Below are positions 28,657 through 37,852 of a stretch of DNA of 63,128 nucleotides, one piece after another. The position numbers were made by a program, and so were the translations under genes. Within the stretch, counting starts at the first letter, position 1. Each line of letters starts with the position of its first letter. The notes beneath the pieces are model-generated. The model was not told where the DNA came from. It did not search any database and saw only the letters and a list, made by a program, of their open reading frames with translations. Source of the stretch: Akkermansia muciniphila (GTDB lineage Bacteria; Verrucomicrobiota; Verrucomicrobiia; Limisphaerales; UBA9464); the NCBI GenBank assembly GCA_945861565.1, contig CAMAUY010000020.1:1-63128 (forward strand), in the 5' to 3' direction.

Positions 28657-30089
28657 GCGAGGATGTCCTTCACGACCCTTCCATGCACGTCCGTCAGTCG
28701 GTACTGCCGCCCCTGGAAGCGATAGGTCAGGCGCTCATGGTCGAGACCGAGTGTGTGGAGGATCGTGGCCTGCAGGTCGTGAATGTGGACCGGGTTCTCG
28801 GCGATATTAAATGAATAGTCATCCGACCGGCCATAGGTGAGTCCGGACTTCGCCCCGCCGCCCGCGAGCCAGATGGAAAACGCGCGTCCGTGATGATCGC
28901 GACCATAATTGTCCTTGGTGAGCGTGCTTTGGCTATAAACGGTGCGCCCGAATTCACCGCCCCAGATGACCAGGGTGTCATCGAGCAGACCGCGCTGTTT
29001 CAGGTCCGACACGAGCGCAGCGGAGGCTTGGTCCACGTCCCGGGCGAGAACCTGGATCCGCTCGGGGAGGCTGCCGTGATGATCCCAACCGCGATGGTAC
29101 AGTTGAACGAATCGAACATCGCGCTCGGCTAACCGGCGCGCGAGCAGACAATTCGCCGCGTAGGTGCCGGGTTGCCGCGCGGACTCGCCGTAGAGTTTAT
29201 AGGTGGATTCCGGTTCGCCCGAGATGTCCATCAACTCCGGCATCGAGGTTTGCATCCGGTAGGCCAGTTCGTATTGGGCGATGCGGGTGGCGATTTCCGG
29301 ATCGTGTGAGACCTCGAGTTGGCGTGTGTTCAGCGCCGCGAGCGTGTCGAGCCACTGACGCCGGCCTGCCCGGTCCAGACCGGCAGGGTCGTTCAGGTAA
29401 AGCACTGATTCGCTGCCGTTGCGCAGTTTGACGCCTTGATGGCGGCTGGGAAGAAAGCCGCTGCCCCACAACCGCGACAACAATCCCTGATCCCCCGTGC
29501 CCGTGGCCGGTACCGAAATCAGCACGACGAACGACGGCAGATTCTCACTCACCGATCCGAGCCCGTAATCCAACCAGGAACCCAGGCACGGTCGGCCGGG
29601 TTGCTGACTGCCGGTCTGGATGAACGTGATCGCGGGATCGTGATTGATTGCCTCGGTGTTCATGGAGTTGATCACGCAAAGCTCGTCTGCAATCTTTTGC
29701 GTGTGTGGCAGCAGATCGCCGATCCATTGGCCGCTTTGGCCGCACTGGCTGAACGGGAATTTGCTCGGTGCGACGGGCAGGCGCGCCTGGCCCGAAACCA
29801 TCCCGGTAATGCGTTGTCCCCTGCGAATTGAATCCGGCAAATCCTGATCAAAATGCGCCCGCAAGCCGGGCTTGTAATCGAGCAGTTCCAGTTGCGACGG
29901 CCCGCCGGATTGAAATAAACAGATCACCCGCTTCGCCCGCGGCTCAAGATGGGGCGTTAACGCGGAGGGTCCGGGTGCGCCCGCCGGCTGGACCGCCCCG
30001 CCGAGCAGCTGGCCGAACGCGAGCGCGCCGAGGCCCATCGAGGAATGGGTTAGAAACTGTCGTCTATTGAGCAATACAGGAGAGTTCAT
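28653..30089 (-). CDS. DUF1501 protein
   Basis: This 478-residue protein has an [21 protein letters not shown] Tat-like signal near residue 9. The core contains [18 protein letters not shown], then [14 protein letters not shown] and [19 protein letters not shown], all typical of DUF1501. It lies 3 bases downstream of a PSD1 gene and is coupled to the pseudopilin gene after it. The pairing copies the PSD1-DUF1501 arrangement at 12.3-16.6 kb. Export and a hydrolase-like fold are supported by sequence; the substrate is not known. Confidence 0.88.
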   Translation of the reverse strand: MNSPVLLNRRQFLTHSSMGLGALAFGQLLGGAVQPAGAPGPSALTPHLEPRAKRVICLFQSGGPSQLELLDYKPGLRAHFDQDLPDSIRRGQRITGMVSGQARLPVAPSKFPFSQCGQSGQWIGDLLPHTQKIADELCVINSMNTEAINHDPAITFIQTGSQQPGRPCLGSWLDYGLGSVSENLPSFVVLISVPATGTGDQGLLSRLWGSGFLPSRHQGVKLRNGSESVLYLNDPAGLDRAGRRQWLDTLAALNTRQLEVSHDPEIATRIAQYELAYRMQTSMPELMDISGEPESTYKLYGESARQPGTYAANCLLARRLAERDVRFVQLYHRGWDHHGSLPERIQVLARDVDQASAALVSDLKQRGLLDDTLVIWGGEFGRTVYSQSTLTKDNYGRDHHGRAFSIWLAGGGAKSGLTYGRSDDYSFNIAENPVHIHDLQATILHTLGLDHERLTYRFQGRQYRLTDVHGRVVKDILA

Positions 30090-30092
30090 CGT

Positions 30093-33000
30093 TCAGTTGC
30101 GGGTGATCGTTTCGTCGAGGTTTAGGATCAGGCTCGCGACGCTTGAGTAGGCGGCGAGTTCTTCGGTGTTGAAGGCTCCATCCATCTTTGAAGCTCCGAC
30201 GGAAAGGAACGACTTCGCCGCTTCCGGATTGGAGCGGTAATGTGTCAGACGTTGATTGAGCAACTGGGTCAGGGCGTTGCGCTCCGTCGCAGTAGGATAG
30301 CGCGCTGTGGCTAGTTCGAAGGCGAAGTCCAACCTCCGCTCGGAGTTCGCGCCGCCTTCGGTCAGGATCCGCTCGGCCAGTTTGCGCGCGGCCTCGAGTT
30401 GCACGGTATCGTTCATCAGCGCAAGCGCTTGTAATGGGGTGTTGGTCTTTAGTCGGCGTGCCGTGCAGACTTCACGGTCCGGCGCGTCAAACGTTGCGAG
30501 CGTGGGCTGCGGCACGGTGCGTTTCCAAAACGTATAGAGGCTGCGGCGGTACAGGTCCGCGCCGGGTGATTCCACATAGCGTGTGCCCGGATAATCCGCG
30601 GCAACAATGATGCCTTTATATAAATCGGTTGGCTGGTACGGAAACACGGGCGGCCCGCCGGTATGATCCTGCAATAGTCCGCTGAGAGCCAATGCCTGAT
30701 CGCGCAACATCTCGGCGGTGAGCCGCTGGCGCGGTCCGTGCGCCAGAAGGCGGTTTTCCGGATCGCGCTCGTTGAGTTCCGCCGTGGATCGCGAATCTTG
30801 CCGGTACGTAGCGGATGTCACCATCAGTTTCATCAGCGCCTTCACGTCCCAGCCGCTCGCAATAAACTCCGCCGCCAGCCAGTCAAGCAATTCGGGATGG
30901 CTCGGCCAGTCGGCCTGAAATCCGAGATCCTCGACCGATTTCACAATTCCGGTGCCGAACACGGATTGCCAAAATCGGTTCACCACCACGCGCGCCGTCA
31001 ACGGCTGCTGCGGATCCGTCAGCCACTGGGCGAGCCCGAGGCGGTTGCGCGGCGCGGAGGCGGGGAATGGCAGCAGAAATTCCGGCACGCCCGGCTTGAC
31101 CCGCTCTCGCGGCTGGTCGTATTGGCCGCGAAAGAGCATGAAGGTCGCGCGGGGCTGCGCCAATTCGCGCATCACCATCGTGGTGGGTGCCTCTCGTTCC
31201 AGCCGCATCCGGTCGGAGCGCGCCGTTTGAAAGTCATTCTCGGCCTTTGCGAATCCCGGGTTGTGCCGGGCGAGCCAGCTCCGACGCAGCCGATCCGTCT
31301 GGTCCGCCCGCCGATTCGACGCCGGGGTTTGCGCGGCAAGACGCAACGCCTCGTCGCGCGTCCATGCGGCGAGCGAGTCGGATCCATTCGGCTTGGCGAC
31401 CAAGGTCACCCCGGCCATCGCGCCGACAAAGCGATTCGCGCCCTTCTCGCCCGAGGCGCCCAGCCGCGCGACCCCAGAAATACCCTGGGCACCGGTGAGG
31501 CCATCGTGCAGGACATCGAAGTCCTGTTCGTGGCCGTCCACAAACACCCGCATGCCCTTCGCCTTGATCGAGCCATCGTACGTCACGAGAACCAGCCGCC
31601 ATTGCCGCAGCGGAATGGCGTCACGCGTCACAATACAGAGTGAATAGGCAGGCCAGCGCTGCACCACTCGCACTTCCACCGTGCCGGATTCCGTGAGTCG
31701 CACTTCCACACCTTGGCCGTAACCGCCCGAAGACGCCGGCACGCTGAAGTTCATGGTCGAAAAGATCGGGCTGGCCGTCTCTCGGTCCTGTCGCACCCAG
31801 GCTGCGAATGCCCAACCTTTGCCGGTGGCGGCACTCGGCAATCCCTCCGTCTTTAGCTCGCTGCCGCCATCCAGATAGAATCCGAACGTTGCGTTAGGCC
31901 CTTGAGTCGCGGTAAGACTGCCTGGAACCTGAAAAGGCTTGCCTCCCGCCAGATTTGAGATGACCGCCGCCGGCGAGGCCCACGACGCGAGGTCGAGGGC
32001 GATCACTTTGTTCGTCCCGGCGAACGGATCTGGCGCGGGCGAATCGGCAACGAGGTCCTCGAGTTTCACACCCTTCCAATCCTGCGCAGCCAACAGTCGA
32101 TGCAAGGTCCCGTCCGCCGCAGCCATCTGGGTGCGGTATTGCGCCATGAGTTCCTGTTGGGCTGCGGTGGGGGAGGGTATGGTGGGAGACGCGTTTGCGA
32201 TGCGACCGTCTTCGCCCGATTCATCCACGTTGTTGAAGAAGGCGTAGAGGCGGTAAAAATCCCTCTGCGTGACGGGATCAAACTTGTGATCGTGACACCG
32301 GGCGCATCCGACGGTCAGGCCCAACCACGCGAGCGACGTGGCTTGCAGGCGGTCGACGACGTACTCGACGCGGTATTCCTCATCAATGATGCCGCCTTCA
32401 GAATTGATCACGTGGTTGCGGTTGAACCCGCTGGCGATGACCTGATTCAGCGAGGGCTTTTCGATGAGATCCCCCGCCAGCTGCTCGGTGATGAATCGGT
32501 CATAAGGCAAATTGCGGTTGAACGCTTCGATCACCCCGTCCCGCCAGCGCCACATTGAGCGGAGCGAATCGTTATTAAATCCGTGGGTGTCGGCGTAGCG
32601 CGCCACGTCCATCCAATCGGAGGCCATACGCTCGCCGAAGCCCGGGCTGGCCAGCAGTTCATCCACCGCCGTGGTGAACGGGTCGTCTGCCCGTGCCCAG
32701 GCCCTCATTTGCAAGGGCGTCGGGGGCAGGCCAGTGAGGTCAAGACTCACGCGCCGAAGCAACTTCCCCGTCGTGGCCTCGGGCGATGGCGATAGCTTTT
32801 CGGCCTCAAGACGGGCGAGAATTAATTGATCAATCGGGTTGCGCGGCCAGTGGGTCCGTTTCACTACCGGCAACGTCGGTCGCGACGGCGGCCGGAACGC
32901 CCAATGCTTCTCATACTTGGCACCGTCTCTGATCCACGCGCGGAGAATCTCCCGTTGCGGCCCGCTGAGATGGCGATTTGAATCCGGTGGCGGCATCTGC

Positions 33001-33296
33001 TTTTCCGGGTCGGCGGAGACGATGCGCCGGACCAGTTCGCTGTCCTCCGGTTTACCGGGAACGAAGGCCTTTTTTTCGAGGGCCACCTCGCGATCATCCA
33101 GGCGCAGCTTGGCTTTGCGCTTGTTCACGTCCGCCCCATGACACGGGAAACAACTCTCGGAGAGGATGGGCCGCACGTCGCGGTTGAACTGGACGGAAAG
33201 GGGCATCGCTGCGGTCTGTGCACGCACGGTCAGCGTCAGGATAAGCAGCGCTGCGGCGGGGACGACGCAACCCGGAAGGAAGGAACGGTGTTTCAT
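30093..33296 (-). CDS. PSD1 protein with DUF1549, LamG-like and DUF1553 domains
   Basis: This is a protein of about 1067 residues. A signal peptide (VVPAAALLILTLTVRAQ) precedes a haem site CFPCHG and NKRKAKLRLDD. DUF1549 follows, starting at WPRNPIDQLILARLEAEKL and ending in CARCHDHKFDP. A concanavalin/LamG-like module of about 210 residues comes next (WAFAAWVRQDRETASPIFST, then MRVFVDGHEQDF). DUF1553 closes the protein (AQWLTDPQQPLTARVVVNRFW; LQALALMNDTVQLEAA). ATG 33296 fits the signal peptide; an ATG at 33338 overlaps the previous stop exactly (ATGA) and is equally possible. The LamG insertion suggests carbohydrate or matrix binding. Confidence 0.85.
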   Translation of the reverse strand: MKHRSFLPGCVVPAAALLILTLTVRAQTAAMPLSVQFNRDVRPILSESCFPCHGADVNKRKAKLRLDDREVALEKKAFVPGKPEDSELVRRIVSADPEKQMPPPDSNRHLSGPQREILRAWIRDGAKYEKHWAFRPPSRPTLPVVKRTHWPRNPIDQLILARLEAEKLSPSPEATTGKLLRRVSLDLTGLPPTPLQMRAWARADDPFTTAVDELLASPGFGERMASDWMDVARYADTHGFNNDSLRSMWRWRDGVIEAFNRNLPYDRFITEQLAGDLIEKPSLNQVIASGFNRNHVINSEGGIIDEEYRVEYVVDRLQATSLAWLGLTVGCARCHDHKFDPVTQRDFYRLYAFFNNVDESGEDGRIANASPTIPSPTAAQQELMAQYRTQMAAADGTLHRLLAAQDWKGVKLEDLVADSPAPDPFAGTNKVIALDLASWASPAAVISNLAGGKPFQVPGSLTATQGPNATFGFYLDGGSELKTEGLPSAATGKGWAFAAWVRQDRETASPIFSTMNFSVPASSGGYGQGVEVRLTESGTVEVRVVQRWPAYSLCIVTRDAIPLRQWRLVLVTYDGSIKAKGMRVFVDGHEQDFDVLHDGLTGAQGISGVARLGASGEKGANRFVGAMAGVTLVAKPNGSDSLAAWTRDEALRLAAQTPASNRRADQTDRLRRSWLARHNPGFAKAENDFQTARSDRMRLEREAPTTMVMRELAQPRATFMLFRGQYDQPRERVKPGVPEFLLPFPASAPRNRLGLAQWLTDPQQPLTARVVVNRFWQSVFGTGIVKSVEDLGFQADWPSHPELLDWLAAEFIASGWDVKALMKLMVTSATYRQDSRSTAELNERDPENRLLAHGPRQRLTAEMLRDQALALSGLLQDHTGGPPVFPYQPTDLYKGIIVAADYPGTRYVESPGADLYRRSLYTFWKRTVPQPTLATFDAPDREVCTARRLKTNTPLQALALMNDTVQLEAARKLAERILTEGGANSERRLDFAFELATARYPTATERNALTQLLNQRLTHYRSNPEAAKSFLSVGASKMDGAFNTEELAAYSSVASLILNLDETITRN

Positions 33297-33334
33297 CTGC
33301 AAGGTGAATGGTTGCCAATTTGTGCGAGTTCCCG

Positions 33335-34687
33335 TCATGCCGTATAGTACCGCGCGACTTTGCGGATGCCTTGGGCGACGCTCACTATATATTCCTCGGT
33401 CATACCTTCGTGAATCGTGATCTTGACTCCGGTTTTCAAAATTGCCTCCGCTTCGGGCGTTTCCCACTTCGAATAGTCCATCGAGGTTAACCCAAGTTCC
33501 CGGATGGGCCAACGCCCGGCGAAAAATCCGTGCCGTTGAAACACGGGATTTCGGTGCAACGGAACCGCGATGTAGCCTGCCCCCGCCTCGATACCCTCGG
33601 CCGCAAGCGCCTTGACGAACTCGGCCCGGTCGCACTTAAACGCGCCGGGGATCAGGCGGAAAAAATAAAACCAATATCCACACCGATCAGCGGGATGCAC
33701 CTGATGGGGAAGAACCCCTTGCAACCCACGAATCCGCTCTGTCAGCAGAGTGCCGAGTCGGGCCCGCTTCGAGACGATGTCTTCGAGTCGGTCGAGTTGC
33801 GCCCCCGCGATGGCCGCCTGCTCTTCGGTCATGCGGTAATTGGTGGCGAATGACTCCAACAACCCGCCTTTGATACGGTCGTAACCCTTATCGCCGAACG
33901 GTTGCAGTAATGGGCCGAAACGATCGTCATTGGACGCCACCACACCTCCGTCGCCGCAGGTGATGAGTTTCGAATGTTGCAGGGACCAGCAGGCGATGTG
34001 TCCGAAGGTGCCGACAGGCTCCCCTCGATGCGTCGCCCCCCACGCTTGCGCGGCGTCTTCGATCAAAACGAGACGATGCGTATCCGCGATGGCCTTGAGC
34101 GCGGTCATGTCGCACGGATTGCCACCGAGGTGAACGGCGATGATCGCCTTGGTCCGGGGCGTAATCTGTCGTTCGACTTCGGCTGGATTCAGGTTGTAGG
34201 TGCTCGCCTCCAGGTCGGCAAAAACAGGAACGCCTTGTTGGAAGAGGACGCCAATCACCGTTCCGATATCGGTGATCGGCGACGTGATGACCTCATCTCC
34301 GGGACCAATACCCGCAGCCGCCACGGCAATGTGCAATGCCGCCGTGCCGGATGAACAGGTCATGACATGTTTCAACGGAGTGACTTGCTGGAAGCCTTTA
34401 ATGAAACGGGCGGTTTGCGGCCCTTTCCAATAAAACAGCGAATCCTGGCTCAGGGTCGCATCGAGTCGCTGACGCTCGGGGTCGCCCCAGCGCAGGCCGA
34501 GTTTCGCCCGTTGTTGGATCGTCTTTTCGCCTCCATGCAAGGCAAGTTTGGGCGGCGATTCCGCATCGGGCACATCGTTCTCGGCAGCCGCCAGGGCGGT
34601 GCCCGCGAGTGCTGCGGAAGATGCGGCAAGAAATTCCCGGCGCGACAGCGGCGGCCGGCACTCAGAATGGCCTGGGTTAGGTTGCAT
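33335..34687 (-). CDS. DegT/DnrJ/EryC1/StrS-type aminotransferase with Tat-like signal
   Basis: This 450-residue protein has the N-terminus LSRREFLAASSAALAGTALA, a twin-arginine-type signal, followed by a complete type I PLP aminotransferase of the sugar-aminotransferase family. It includes CSSGTAALHIAVAAAGIGPG, then DEVITSPITDIGTV, IIAVHLGGNPCDM, DAAQAWGATHRGEPVG and SLQHSKLITCGDGGVV. The Lys at about residue 240 is the PLP Schiff-base residue. DegT enzymes normally act on nucleotide-linked sugars in the cytosol, so a predicted exported form is unusual. ATG 34711 is an alternative start. It overlaps the upstream amidohydrolase-like gene. Confidence 0.85.
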   Translation of the reverse strand: MQPNPGHSECRPPLSRREFLAASSAALAGTALAAAENDVPDAESPPKLALHGGEKTIQQRAKLGLRWGDPERQRLDATLSQDSLFYWKGPQTARFIKGFQQVTPLKHVMTCSSGTAALHIAVAAAGIGPGDEVITSPITDIGTVIGVLFQQGVPVFADLEASTYNLNPAEVERQITPRTKAIIAVHLGGNPCDMTALKAIADTHRLVLIEDAAQAWGATHRGEPVGTFGHIACWSLQHSKLITCGDGGVVASNDDRFGPLLQPFGDKGYDRIKGGLLESFATNYRMTEEQAAIAGAQLDRLEDIVSKRARLGTLLTERIRGLQGVLPHQVHPADRCGYWFYFFRLIPGAFKCDRAEFVKALAAEGIEAGAGYIAVPLHRNPVFQRHGFFAGRWPIRELGLTSMDYSKWETPEAEAILKTGVKITIHEGMTEEYIVSVAQGIRKVARYYTA

Positions 34688-35603
34688 GGGACTTGAGCAG
34701 GTGGCGTGCATTTCCGTGGCTAATGGCCTCGGATTGCTCCGGAGTTAGAGCCGATTCTTTGAGTTTAAGCAGGGCGGATTCAAAATAAAACATCGGCGCA
34801 TGGGAACCAAAGAGCACCCGATCGACAGGCACTTGTCCGATCAATGTTCCGACTCCACCGACACCTTCGAGCATCGCAATCTCCACCGACACCTTGCCGG
34901 CGGCAATCAGGTCAAGCAGCGGCTTGGCTCTTAGCGTGCGGAAAGCATTGAGCAACACCAATCGCAAGCCGGGCACGCGCCCGACCAGGTCCCTCAGAGG
35001 TGTTGTATCAACGGGATCCACTCGAAGCAACGGATGCATCATGCGCTCGTCCTCCATGATCAGTGCGAGTTGAACGATCAACCGGCGCTGGGCGGACAGC
35101 TCGAGGAGGCGCAAGAAGGCGGGGTCCTCGAGTCGGTAGCCATGATAGTTTGGGTGCAATCGAATGCCGGGCATGCGGTGCAAATCGGCACAACGACGCA
35201 ATTCTTCCTCCCAATCCGGGAGCCTGGGATTGACCGATCCAAACGGGATCAAGAGTCCCTTGCCATCCTGGCGACACGTTTTCGCCAGGCGTGTGTTCGC
35301 GGCCGCAAGGTCTTTGTGCAACAAACCCTCGAGGGTGCCCGCCCAGGCCTGCGACACGCCGCGTTGACGCAGGCGGGTGACGAGTTCCCGGGAATCATCG
35401 AGACGCGCGCGGCGAGTCGGCCACTGGCCCAGGCTGACGTTGACGTCGATCAGTCGCTCCTCGGTCCGAAGCGGCTTCGACCCAGGGACGGCCAGCGCGG
35501 CCGCACTCGCTGCGGCCGCGGGAGCGGCGGCCAGCGCGGTTTGCAGGAACGCCCGGCGCGTCTGCGAGCCGGCTTCTGTCGCAAATGTTTGGGATGGCTT
35601 CAT
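34677..35603 (-). CDS. Exported amidohydrolase-fold protein lacking the HxH metal motif
   Basis: This 308-residue protein has a Tat-like signal (TRRAFLQTALAAAPAAAASA). The remainder is an amidohydrolase-2-like TIM barrel: LIDVNVSLGQWPTRR, then GIRLHPNYHGYRL, and VDRVLFGSHAPMFYFESA. In active members the first motif is D-x-H-x-H and the last is GSD. Here they read DVNVS and GSH, so the usual metal ligands are missing. It may be a pseudoenzyme, a binding protein or an enzyme with a different metal site. ATG 35603 overlaps the preceding gene's TGA. Confidence 0.75.
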   Translation of the reverse strand: MKPSQTFATEAGSQTRRAFLQTALAAAPAAAASAAALAVPGSKPLRTEERLIDVNVSLGQWPTRRARLDDSRELVTRLRQRGVSQAWAGTLEGLLHKDLAAANTRLAKTCRQDGKGLLIPFGSVNPRLPDWEEELRRCADLHRMPGIRLHPNYHGYRLEDPAFLRLLELSAQRRLIVQLALIMEDERMMHPLLRVDPVDTTPLRDLVGRVPGLRLVLLNAFRTLRAKPLLDLIAAGKVSVEIAMLEGVGGVGTLIGQVPVDRVLFGSHAPMFYFESALLKLKESALTPEQSEAISHGNARHLLKSHAT

Positions 35604-36385
35604 ACGGTAATTCCCTTCTTCGCGAGGATGGGTCTCAGCAGCCGCTGTAGGTTTCCTCCCAGGATCCGCTGTCGGTCCGAGTCGCTGATGTCAGCACCCA
35701 GAACCTTGGCCAGTTGCGAGGCAAAACTGCGCCCCCCCGCATCGCTGCCGTAGAGAACACGTTCCGAGCCCAGTTCGCGTACCGCCATTTCGGTTAAGCC
35801 CGCCACCGGATCGCCTCCGGCGAGATCGGTATAAATGTTTTTATGCGGCCGAATGGCGCGCAAGCCGAGCTCCCAATCCCCGCCGGAGTGCCCGCAGATC
35901 AAGGTCGCGCGCGGGTGGCGAATGGCGAGTTCGGCAAGCGCCATCGGGGTTGACTCCCCCGGAAGGTTACCCGTGATTTTGAGCCACGTGTGTTGAAAGA
36001 CGATCGCCTGCAGCGCGGTCGCGCGCTCGATGATTGGGTCCAGGTCGCTCGACGAACACTGTTCAGCCACCCAAAGTTTAACACCCACCATGGGGCCATC
36101 TCGAACGCACCGGTCGAGTTCGTCCAGACTCGCCTGACGATGCTTGGGATTGAGGTAGACGAATCCGAACGCACGCTTGGGAAAAGCGTGCACGGCGCGC
36201 AGGACGGAATCGTTCTCCTCCTTCAACCGCTCGGGCGAAGGGTCGTAGGTAAACTCCATCCCCATGAACAGACAAAGGCGCGCGATCCCCAGGCGGTCCG
36301 CATATTCCAGCAGGCGGCCCAGGCGCGCTTCAGGCGTGTTGCCCGGCACCCCGTTCAGATGGCAATGAAGATCCCATATTTCCAT
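35600..36385 (-). CDS. Amidohydrolase family protein (metal-dependent, amidohydrolase-2 type)
   Basis: This 261-residue protein has no signal peptide and an intact set of motifs: WDLHCHL (HxH) at residues 4-10, GVKLWVAEQ, FQHTWLK, ICGHSGGDWELG and VLYGSDAGG. These provide the metal-binding His residues and the final Asp. Length is normal for the family, whose members hydrolyse or decarboxylate small ring or carboxylic compounds. It is followed by a second amidohydrolase-fold protein that has lost these residues, so the two may form an active/inactive pair. The substrate is unknown. Confidence 0.85.
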   Translation of the reverse strand: MEIWDLHCHLNGVPGNTPEARLGRLLEYADRLGIARLCLFMGMEFTYDPSPERLKEENDSVLRAVHAFPKRAFGFVYLNPKHRQASLDELDRCVRDGPMVGVKLWVAEQCSSSDLDPIIERATALQAIVFQHTWLKITGNLPGESTPMALAELAIRHPRATLICGHSGGDWELGLRAIRPHKNIYTDLAGGDPVAGLTEMAVRELGSERVLYGSDAGGRSFASQLAKVLGADISDSDRQRILGGNLQRLLRPILAKKGITV

Positions 36386-36423
36386 ATAAACTCCCTCAGG
36401 ATGATCGCCCGGTGCCCCAGGTA

Positions 36424-37833
36424 TTAGGGTTTCGGGGGAATCCCAGTTCCGCCGGCATTCTCTGCCGGCCAGACAGGCCGGTGCCTTGGGAATTCGGAAC
36501 GAAAGTCCCCAAGACTTGACCAGTAGAGCCGTTTCCCTAGATCGATCTCGGCGATGGCGACGGTGCCCCAGTCCTTGGCCTGCGCCAGTATACGCCCCTC
36601 CTGGTCGTAGATTGCCGAAATCATCCAGTGAAGCGACGCGTCACTATAGGTGCTGCTGGCGATGAACACATGATTCTCGCAGGCGCGCGCAGCGGCCAGC
36701 ATCGGATTGCAGCCTGCCACGGGAAACGCGATAATTTCCGCTCCTCGGATGCTGAGTTGCCGGGCCGGTTCTGGAAAGAAACCATCGTAACACACCATCA
36801 TGCCAATTCTTCCCAGTGTCGTCTCAAACACGGGATAGTCTGTGCCCGGCGTCACACCCCGTTCGACCTCCGTGCGTGGCAATGTCACCTTGCGGTATTT
36901 TCCAATGAGATCGCCATTCGGCCCGATCAGGACTGCCACGTTATAAATGAGATGTTGATCGCGCTCCACCAACCCTACGACGAGGTGGAAGGCATGCTTC
37001 CGTGCGAGGTCACCGAAGTAGGCGGTTGACGGCCCCGGAATGGGCTCCGAAGCCTGAAGGTATGACAACCCATTGCCGGTTGCCGTAAGGGTCTCAGGCA
37101 GTACGACTAGGTCGGCTCGCTGCTTCGCTGCGTCGTCAAGGAGCGGCTCAAATTGCCGGCAGCTATCCATCGCCGTTTTTCCGTTCTTGGGTGTGTAGTG
37201 AACCGTCGCCAACCGAATCTTCCGCGCCGCCGGCGCCGCGGTTTCTGTCAACGCGACGTCCCGCCATTCCACACTCCCGTTCTCGGCCCAGCGAAGGTGC
37301 AGTTCCACGATGGCGACGGCGGCTTGGGACGGCACACGGTAGATACCGCTGACATCCGTCCAACCGGAAACATCGGTCCCACCGTCCGTCGGGTATTCCG
37401 GTTCGGCGATCGGCGCCTTGTCCGGATCGTAACTTTGCGCGCCGGGTGCATCGTGGCGGACCGCATGACCCTGGGTATCGCGCCAATGGATGCGGGCAAG
37501 GATTGAACGCCGCGGCGCCAGGACATTCTCGCCGCGGCGTCTCGCAAGAAACTGGTAATACTGGCCGCCTTTCACGGCAAACGTTCTTTCCCAATGGCCT
37601 GCCAGCCCTTCGCGCGCGTCAGAACGGATCCGGAGACCCCCTCCCGTCAGCACGTCAAATGCGGGCCGGATTTCATCTCGCACGGCGACACCCCGCCATT
37701 CGTTGACCGGCAGGGCTGTGCTGTGTGCGGCGCGACCGAGACCGAGCGAAATCATCGCGGCAAACAACATGCCTGCACAGCGGGCCATGCGGCGATGGAC
37801 GTTTGCGCCAAGCCGAGAGAGGGCAATGTTCAT
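36424..37833 (-). CDS. Exported carbon-nitrogen hydrolase (nitrilase superfamily)
   Basis: This 469-residue protein has an N-terminal hydrophobic signal ([18 protein letters not shown]). About 170 residues of beta-rich sequence follow, perhaps a jelly-roll ([11 protein letters not shown], then [10 protein letters not shown]). A complete nitrilase domain runs from [13 protein letters not shown]. The catalytic triad is visible: Glu247 in VLPETLTA, Lys315 in KYRKVTLP and Cys348 in [10 protein letters not shown]. The superfamily hydrolyses amides, carbamoyl groups or nitriles. Export is atypical, since most members are cytosolic. It lies 19 bases after the propeller gene and 38 bases before an amidohydrolase, within the operon. 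Confidence 0.87.
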   Translation of the reverse strand: MNIALSRLGANVHRRMARCAGMLFAAMISLGLGRAAHSTALPVNEWRGVAVRDEIRPAFDVLTGGGLRIRSDAREGLAGHWERTFAVKGGQYYQFLARRRGENVLAPRRSILARIHWRDTQGHAVRHDAPGAQSYDPDKAPIAEPEYPTDGGTDVSGWTDVSGIYRVPSQAAVAIVELHLRWAENGSVEWRDVALTETAAPAARKIRLATVHYTPKNGKTAMDSCRQFEPLLDDAAKQRADLVVLPETLTATGNGLSYLQASEPIPGPSTAYFGDLARKHAFHLVVGLVERDQHLIYNVAVLIGPNGDLIGKYRKVTLPRTEVERGVTPGTDYPVFETTLGRIGMMVCYDGFFPEPARQLSIRGAEIIAFPVAGCNPMLAAARACENHVFIASSTYSDASLHWMISAIYDQEGRILAQAKDWGTVAIAEIDLGKRLYWSSLGDFRSEFPRHRPVWPAENAGGTGIPPKP

Positions 37834-37852
37834 GAGGGGATAATGGATTAGA

